Program-made: the position numbers and the translations under genes
From: an uncultured Acetatifactor sp.
Lineage (GTDB): Bacteria > Bacillota > Clostridia > Lachnospirales > Lachnospiraceae
Direction: 5' to 3'
Assembly (NCBI GenBank): GCA_910585015.1
Contig: CAJUCT010000001.1
Coordinates: forward strand, 43,864 to 107,863
Length of the DNA stretch: 64,000 nt
The notes under the pieces: generated by a model
The model's input: the letters and a program-made list of their open reading frames with translations, nothing else
Told to the model about the DNA's origin: nothing
The model's database searches: none
Part shown: piece by piece, positions 58,725 to 64,000 of the stretch
How positions within the stretch are numbered: the stretch's first letter is position 1
How the letters are laid out: each line of letters opens with the position of its first letter

Positions 58725-60113
58725 ATGGGATATTTGAGGGTGTACACAAAGGAGGCGCAAGGGCCGCATTGTCCACGCGCGTTGGCGGACAGTGTGCATA
58801 TGGTGTACATAGGGGCGGACGGGAAGGAGTATGCGCTGAACCAGGGGTATGGCATCCTTTACGCAGAGGCGGGCATACGCCCCGACAACACCATCGCGCC
58901 CAGGGGGATCAGAGATCCCAGGGTACTGGCGCTGGAGGAGGGCTACGGCATTCTGGCGAAACCGGTGGACGAGGCGGGGCAGCCGGTGGGGGAGAATGGT
59001 CTGATCCTCTGGAAAACCCAGGATTTTCTGCGCTTTCGGCAGGAGTCTGTGGAGCGCGGCCGGTGGCAGGCGGCGTATGAGGAGGCACGGGACATGGTGG
59101 AACTGCCCGACTGCCTTTGGGAGGGAATAGAGCAGCGCTGGGTTATGCCGGAGGTGAAACTTAAAAAGGTGGAATTTCCTCTGGCTGTGGGCTGGGCGGA
59201 TCCGGTGATTTTCGAATGGGAAGGAAAATGGTATTTCCTGGCAACCAACGACAATAATAACAATATCGGCCTGTTTATCAGGGAGGCGGATTCGGTGGGG
59301 GGACTCTTTACCCCGGAGGCAGAGCCGCGGTGTATTCTGGACTATGACGAGGACAGGGAGTTTATACAGACCTTTTGGGCGCCGGAATTTCATGTGATTG
59401 GGGGGAGGGCCTACATTCTCTTTGCGGTGGGCGGCAGACAATGGGCCCCTCAGTGCCATATGATGCGTCTTAAGGAAAACGGCGCCCTGACGGACCCGAC
59501 AGACTGGGAAGCGCCGGTGCGGGTGCGCAGACAGGACGGGGATTTTCTGACTGAGAGCGGGATTTCCCTGGACATGACCTACTTTAAGGCCGGGGGGAGG
59601 TCCTACTTGGTGTGGTCCTACCGCTACGGCATCGGCACGGCGGCGGACACGGGTTCCATGCTGTACATTGCCACCACCGATGAAGCGCGGCCCTGGGTTC
59701 TGACCAGCGAACCGGTGCTGCTCTCCAGGCCCCTGTACGGCTGGGAGAACCAGAGGGGGACCATTAACAATGAGGGCCCCTATGCGCTGCTTCTGGGGGA
59801 TAAGGTCTATCTGGCTTACTCCGGCGGCGGGGCCTGCGATCCCACCTATGCGGTGGGCTGTCTGGTGGCGGATCAGGAGGATGATTTGTTGGATGTGGAC
59901 AACTGGTATAAGGAGCCTGCGGCCATGCTCCACAGAGGTTCGGTGGAGGGCATAGAGGGGCCGGGCCACAATTCCTTTTTCCGCGACGAGAAGGGGGAGC
60001 TGATGATCGCCTACCACGCCCAGGATGTGGAAAAATCCCATAAGCGCTGCACTGCTTTTCACCGGGTGTATGTCAATGAGCAGGGGATGCCTCTGCTGCA
60101 CATCCCCTTGTAA
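58725..60113 (+). CDS. GH43-like glycosidase
   Basis: A 462-residue protein with GAAGGAG before the ATG, 37 bp after the previous gene. A GH43/GH62-superfamily propeller is indicated by RGIRDPRVL, GWADPVIFEWEGKWYFLATND (base Asp), FWAPEFHVIGGRAYILF and GPGHNSFFRDEKGELMIAYHAQ (conserved active-site His/Asn). It is more divergent than its neighbours, and the catalytic Glu is not certain by eye. Cytosolic. Likely works with the adjacent GH43, GH31 and esterase on decorated xylo-oligosaccharides. Confidence 0.75.
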   Translation: MGYLRVYTKEAQGPHCPRALADSVHMVYIGADGKEYALNQGYGILYAEAGIRPDNTIAPRGIRDPRVLALEEGYGILAKPVDEAGQPVGENGLILWKTQDFLRFRQESVERGRWQAAYEEARDMVELPDCLWEGIEQRWVMPEVKLKKVEFPLAVGWADPVIFEWEGKWYFLATNDNNNNIGLFIREADSVGGLFTPEAEPRCILDYDEDREFIQTFWAPEFHVIGGRAYILFAVGGRQWAPQCHMMRLKENGALTDPTDWEAPVRVRRQDGDFLTESGISLDMTYFKAGGRSYLVWSYRYGIGTAADTGSMLYIATTDEARPWVLTSEPVLLSRPLYGWENQRGTINNEGPYALLLGDKVYLAYSGGGACDPTYAVGCLVADQEDDLLDVDNWYKEPAAMLHRGSVEGIEGPGHNSFFRDEKGELMIAYHAQDVEKSHKRCTAFHRVYVNEQGMPLLHIPL

Positions 60114-60196
60114 GACGCATTCATTGTAAATCCCTGCTTTCGGAAAGGGAGTGGAACTATGATTCGGTTTTACTGATTAAAAAAGGGAGAAAGAGT

Positions 60197-62179
60197 ATGG
60201 GAAAGATAAGAATCGAGGACAAAAGGCTGGTGTTTCAGCGCAAGGACGAACTGACGGTGATTGAACCCTACGGCAGAGACTGTCTGCGCTGCCGCAGTAC
60301 GAAGAACGGACGGGTTTCTGAGGAGAAATGGACGGTGCTGGAGCCTGCCACCCAGGACGAATGCGTGGTGTCGGGGGATGAGAGCAAGGCCACCATTAGA
60401 AACGGTATGGTCAGCGCCACCATAGAGGCGGGAAACATCTGGTACGGCGGGATTATCACATATTACCGCAAGGGAAAGCAGATCCTGCACACTCGCTTCG
60501 AGGGGGATTACACCAACCGCAACATGCATGTGGAGGGAGATCATTATCAGGTCAAAGTGATCTTTGACGCCAACGAAGGGGAGCATTTTTATGGTATGGG
60601 ACAGGAGCAGGAGGATCTGTTTGACCGCAAGGGCAGCACCTGCCAGATCATCCATTACAACACCAAGTCTACGCTGCCGGTGCTGTATTCTTCTCTGGGC
60701 TATGGCTTTTTCTGGAACAATCCGGCTCCGGGGCGCTGCGAGACCACCCGCAACCACACCATGTTTGTGGCGGACAGCGCCTATCAGGCGGATTACTTTA
60801 TCTATGCGGGGGAGACACCTGCCCAGACCATGGTCAGATATTGTGACCTCACCGGTTATGCGCCCAAGTTTCCCCGATGGGCGGCGGGTTTCTGGCAGTG
60901 CAAGCTGCGCTATGAGAGCCAGGAGGACTTGCTGGAGGTGGCCCGGGAGTACAAAAAGAGAGGGATCCCCATCGACGCCATCGTAATTGACTATTTTCAC
61001 TGGACCGAGCAGGGAGAGTGGAAATTCGATCCCAAGTACTGGCCGGACCCGGATGCCATGTGCCGGGAACTGGAAGAAATGGGCATTCATCCGGTGGTAT
61101 CCATCTGGCCTACCATCAATCCCGCCAGTGAGAACTACGCCGAGATGAGCGAGGGCAATATGCTGGTGCGCACGGAGAACGGACAGTTCGGCACATTTGA
61201 TTTCTACGGGCAGCAGACTTTTATCGACCCCATGAACCCGGAGACCAGGAAGTTTGTGTGGGGCAAGGCAAAAGAGAACTATTACCGCCACGGGATCAAA
61301 ACCTTCTGGCTGGATGAGGCGGAGCCTGAGGTACATCCCCAGCAGCCGGGGCATTTGAAATACTATCTGGGCAACGGCGCCCAGGTGGCTCAGATGTATC
61401 CCTACTATTATGCAAAAATGTTCTACCAGGGGCTCAGGGAAGAGGGAGAGGAGGAGATCGTGTCTCTGACCCGGGCGGCATACCCCGGCAGTCAGAAGTA
61501 CGGCGCTATCGTGTGGAACGGGGATATTCCCTCCAGTTTCCGGAATCTGAAGATGAGCATTGAGAGCGGCCTGTCCATGGGCATGTGCGGCATTCCCTGG
61601 TGGAACTCGGACATCGGCGGTTTTCTCTCCGGGGATATCGAGAGCGAGTATTTCCGGGAGTTGATCGTCAGATGGTTCCAGTTTGGCGTATTTTGCCCGG
61701 TGATGAGGCTGCACGGTTCCAGGCTGCGCCCCTCCTGGTACAAAGAGCGCCATCCCGGCGTCAAGGAGGCCAGCGGCGGGGACAACGAGATCTGGAGTTT
61801 TGGGGAGCGCAATTATCCGATTCTGAAAAAGCTGATTGAACTGCGGGAGCGGCTGAAAGATTATACCTGCCAGTATATGGACGAAGCCAGCCGCACCGGG
61901 GCGCCCGTCATGCGGCCCATGTTCTGGGAGTTCCCGGAGGATGAGCAGTGCTATACACTGGAGGACCAGTATTTTTACGGCGCTGATCTGCTGGTGGCTC
62001 CCATCTACGAGCAGGGCGCAGTGGAGCGCCGGGTGTATCTGCCCAAGGGAAAATGGGTGTTGACCCGGGACGGCCATGTACAGGAGGGGGGCAAATGGAT
62101 CACCTGTCACGCCGAACTGGAGGAATTTATCGTGTTTGCCCGGGAGGGGGCCAAGGTGCTGGCATGCTTTGAGCAGTAG
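60197..62179 (+). CDS. GH31 glycosidase, alpha-xylosidase-like
   Basis: A 660-residue GH31 enzyme, cytosolic, with GGGAGAAAG before its ATG. N-terminal beta-sandwich (EHFYGMGQEQEDLFDRKG), then a (beta/alpha)8 barrel: DAIVIDYFHWTEQGEW, FWLDEAEPE with nucleophile Asp373, VWNGDIPSS with acid/base Asp443, and GIPWWNSDIGGF. The FWLDEAEPE form of the nucleophile motif is common in alpha-xylosidases. An enzyme that removes alpha-xylosyl units fits a cluster for xyloglucan or decorated xylan fragments. Confidence 0.92.
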   Translation: MGKIRIEDKRLVFQRKDELTVIEPYGRDCLRCRSTKNGRVSEEKWTVLEPATQDECVVSGDESKATIRNGMVSATIEAGNIWYGGIITYYRKGKQILHTRFEGDYTNRNMHVEGDHYQVKVIFDANEGEHFYGMGQEQEDLFDRKGSTCQIIHYNTKSTLPVLYSSLGYGFFWNNPAPGRCETTRNHTMFVADSAYQADYFIYAGETPAQTMVRYCDLTGYAPKFPRWAAGFWQCKLRYESQEDLLEVAREYKKRGIPIDAIVIDYFHWTEQGEWKFDPKYWPDPDAMCRELEEMGIHPVVSIWPTINPASENYAEMSEGNMLVRTENGQFGTFDFYGQQTFIDPMNPETRKFVWGKAKENYYRHGIKTFWLDEAEPEVHPQQPGHLKYYLGNGAQVAQMYPYYYAKMFYQGLREEGEEEIVSLTRAAYPGSQKYGAIVWNGDIPSSFRNLKMSIESGLSMGMCGIPWWNSDIGGFLSGDIESEYFRELIVRWFQFGVFCPVMRLHGSRLRPSWYKERHPGVKEASGGDNEIWSFGERNYPILKKLIELRERLKDYTCQYMDEASRTGAPVMRPMFWEFPEDEQCYTLEDQYFYGADLLVAPIYEQGAVERRVYLPKGKWVLTRDGHVQEGGKWITCHAELEEFIVFAREGAKVLACFEQ

Positions 62180-62317
62180 AACGCTGCCATGCTTTTGCGG
62201 ATTTTTATGCCGCATGAGTAACTGCCCAAGACTTCGGTTCCCGGGGGATGATAGATTGTGATTGCAGGCCAAGGGAGATGCCTGCCTGTATGTTGTGAAA
62301 GCGGAGGGGGACGGTAT

Positions 62318-64000
62318 ATGGGATGGAAACGAGGGGCGCTGATTTTGCCGCTGTGTCTGCTGCTGGCGGGATGCGGCGGGCAGCAGGCCGTGACCGGCGC
62401 GGGAGAGGAAGATGTTTCGGAAGAGGCCGGGAGGCAGGGACTTTCCCGGGAATCAGGAGAGACGGGAGGCCGGGAAGATGCCCTGGGGAGTTCCGGACAG
62501 GGAGTACAGGAAGACCATCGGGTACAGCTGGCAGGTGACCCGGAAGGGCTCGGAGGGGACGACGGGGAGGATAACCGGGAGGAGGAAGGAAATATGAATA
62601 CGGACTATGCAGCTTATTTTGAGGATATGGTGACGGCGGAAGCCTACAAGGGCCTGGAGGACGCCAACCCGCTGATGACACAGCGCTTTGGGGCCGATCC
62701 CTATGCCATGGAGTATGACGGCAGAGTATATTTTTACATGACGGCGGATGCCTTTGAATATCAGGGCGGGGAAGTCATGGAGAACACCTACGGCAGGATC
62801 CGTCAGATTAACGTGATTTCCACGGCGGACATGGTGAATTTCACGGATCACGGTTCCATAGAGGCGGCGGGCAGCGCAGGGGCGGCAAAATGGGCCAGCA
62901 ACTCCTGGGCTCCCGCAGCGGCCTGGAAAAATATAGAAGGGCAGGACAAATTCTTTCTGTATTTTGCGGACGGGGGCGGCGGCATCGGCGTGTTGACGGC
63001 GGACAGTCCCACAGGCCCCTTTACGGATCCTCTGGGCCATGGGCTGGTAACCCGGCAGACCCCCACCTGCGCGGAGGTGCTGTGGCTCTTTGATCCGGCG
63101 GTACTGGTGGATGAGGACGGCAGGGCCTACCTGTATTTTGGCGGAGGTGTGCCCGAGGGGAAGGAATCCGCCCCCGGAACGGCCAGAGTGGTGGAACTGG
63201 GAGAGGATATGATCAGCCTGAAAGGCGATCCCAGACCCATAGATGTGCCCTACCTGTTTGAGGACTCCGGCATACATAAATACAACGATAAGTATTACTA
63301 TACCTACTGCACCAACTGGCAGGTGGACGCGGAGGGCACGGCTTCATACGGGTTCCACAATGCGGAGATTGCCAGCCTGGAGAGCCACAGCCCTATGGGG
63401 CCCTTCACCTTCAAGGAGGTGATCCTGGAAAATCCCGGCAAGTTAAACGGTTTGTACGGCAACAATCACCACTGTGTTTTCAGCTTTCAGAATAACTGGT
63501 ATATCGCCTATCATGCCCGCACTCTGGAGAAAAATATGGGTGTGGAGAAGGGCTACCGCTGTACCCACGTGGACGGCTTTACAATGGGGGAGGACGGAAC
63601 CATCGGCAAAATCCGCATGACCCTGAAGGGCCGGGAGCAGCTGGGGTATGTGGATCCCTATCAGGAGGTAAACGCGGCCACCATGGCGGTGCAGGGCGGC
63701 CTGGACACGGTGGCAGTGGAGATTTCCCCGGCGTCGGAGGGAGGGGATGAGACGGCAGGTGCCTTTGGCCGCATGGCGGTGACAGGTATTGACAGCGGAG
63801 ATTTTTTCAAGGTACAGGGCGTGGACTTTGGAGAGAACAGCCCTAAGACTCTGCTGATATCCGCCTGCAATACCGCGGGTAAGGAGGGACTGATTCAAGT
63901 GCGGATAGACAGTCTCCAGGGGCAGGTGCTGGGCTATATGCCATTGGGGACCCTGCGGGAGGAGACAGTCCCAGACAATATGGACGGGGAAGGGTTTGTC
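62318..64000 (+). CDS. secreted GH43 lipoprotein (3' partial)
   Basis: Open to the right edge (561 codons visible). GGAGGGGG precedes the ATG. Signal peptide with lipobox LLAGC (Cys19), a 75-residue acidic Gly/Glu-rich linker, then a GH43 propeller: FGADPYAMEYDGRVYFYM (base Asp), SNSWAPAAAW, LFEDSGIHKYNDKYYYTY (acid Glu) and YIAYHAR. A beta-rich domain begins near codon 445 (YVDPYQEVNAATMAVQGG), typical of the CBM6 in XynD-like arabinoxylan arabinofuranohydrolases. It is the only exported enzyme of the cluster, so it likely trims polymer at the cell surface. Confidence 0.9.
   Translation, partial: MGWKRGALILPLCLLLAGCGGQQAVTGAGEEDVSEEAGRQGLSRESGETGGREDALGSSGQGVQEDHRVQLAGDPEGLGGDDGEDNREEEGNMNTDYAAYFEDMVTAEAYKGLEDANPLMTQRFGADPYAMEYDGRVYFYMTADAFEYQGGEVMENTYGRIRQINVISTADMVNFTDHGSIEAAGSAGAAKWASNSWAPAAAWKNIEGQDKFFLYFADGGGGIGVLTADSPTGPFTDPLGHGLVTRQTPTCAEVLWLFDPAVLVDEDGRAYLYFGGGVPEGKESAPGTARVVELGEDMISLKGDPRPIDVPYLFEDSGIHKYNDKYYYTYCTNWQVDAEGTASYGFHNAEIASLESHSPMGPFTFKEVILENPGKLNGLYGNNHHCVFSFQNNWYIAYHARTLEKNMGVEKGYRCTHVDGFTMGEDGTIGKIRMTLKGREQLGYVDPYQEVNAATMAVQGGLDTVAVEISPASEGGDETAGAFGRMAVTGIDSGDFFKVQGVDFGENSPKTLLISACNTAGKEGLIQVRIDSLQGQVLGYMPLGTLREETVPDNMDGEGFV

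Noticed and set aside
60170..62272. 700-codon minus-strand frame opposite the GH31 gene
   Set aside because: Shadow produced by high GC; the + strand enzyme has complete catalytic motifs.

Overview
The window looks like a gut Lachnospiraceae/Clostridia chromosome. It is a moderately GC-rich Firmicute with strong AGGAGG-type ribosome sites, AddAB recombination, sortase B, a TPP-riboswitch-controlled ThiT, a fructose PTS operon and plant-polysaccharide hydrolases. No tRNA, rRNA or CRISPR array was seen. Species assignment is inference.

Layout. 0-13.8 kb is a host core segment: an SH3/NlpC-P60 hydrolase (cut by the left edge), a CapA-like lipoprotein, a small membrane protein, a possible structured RNA, exonuclease III, addB and addA (with a 39-bp in-frame minisatellite), and an AAA-ATPase/PD-(D/E)XK gene. 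13.8-29.1 kb is foreign. Its left part is a type I restriction system (hsdR, a frameshifted hsdM, hsdS) with its own XRE regulator, a linked gene of unknown function and a SymE-like toxin. Its right part is a compact phage satellite: tyrosine integrase, CI-like repressor, AlpA/Xis-like protein, primase-helicase, small terminase subunit and an HK97-type major capsid protein, with no large terminase, portal, protease or tail genes. An imperfect direct repeat at 13761-13783 and 29100-29122 would bound a 15.3-kb island, the size of a typical phage-inducible chromosomal island, with the restriction system as cargo.

29.3-37.2 kb holds thiT under a TPP riboswitch, small regulators, a GH25 lysozyme, a Tiki/EreA-like membrane protein, an ABC exporter operon with damaged 5' genes, and several decayed genes. 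37.4-43.6 kb is a complete fructose operon: fruK, fruA (IIABC), a dedicated HPr with Lys in place of Ser46, a 153-bp palindromic element in tandem duplicate, ptsI and a DeoR-type regulator. 43.8-49.8 kb is a two-component/ABC/erythromycin-esterase-like module interrupted by gene remnants. 49.9-50.5 kb contains a probable type I toxin-antitoxin pair (holin-like peptide with convergent RNA) and a DNA methyltransferase remnant. Next come sortase B, a second AAA-ATPase/PD-(D/E)XK gene and a chemoreceptor. 55.7-64 kb is a co-directional xylan/arabinoxylan side-chain cluster: type B carboxylesterase, two cytoplasmic GH43 proteins, a GH31 alpha-xylosidase-like enzyme and a secreted GH43 lipoprotein cut by the right edge.

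The best candidate for an under-described system is the minimal satellite at 21.7-29.1 kb (small terminase plus capsid only, with a candidate origin and a strong divergent repressor switch) together with its restriction/SymE cargo.
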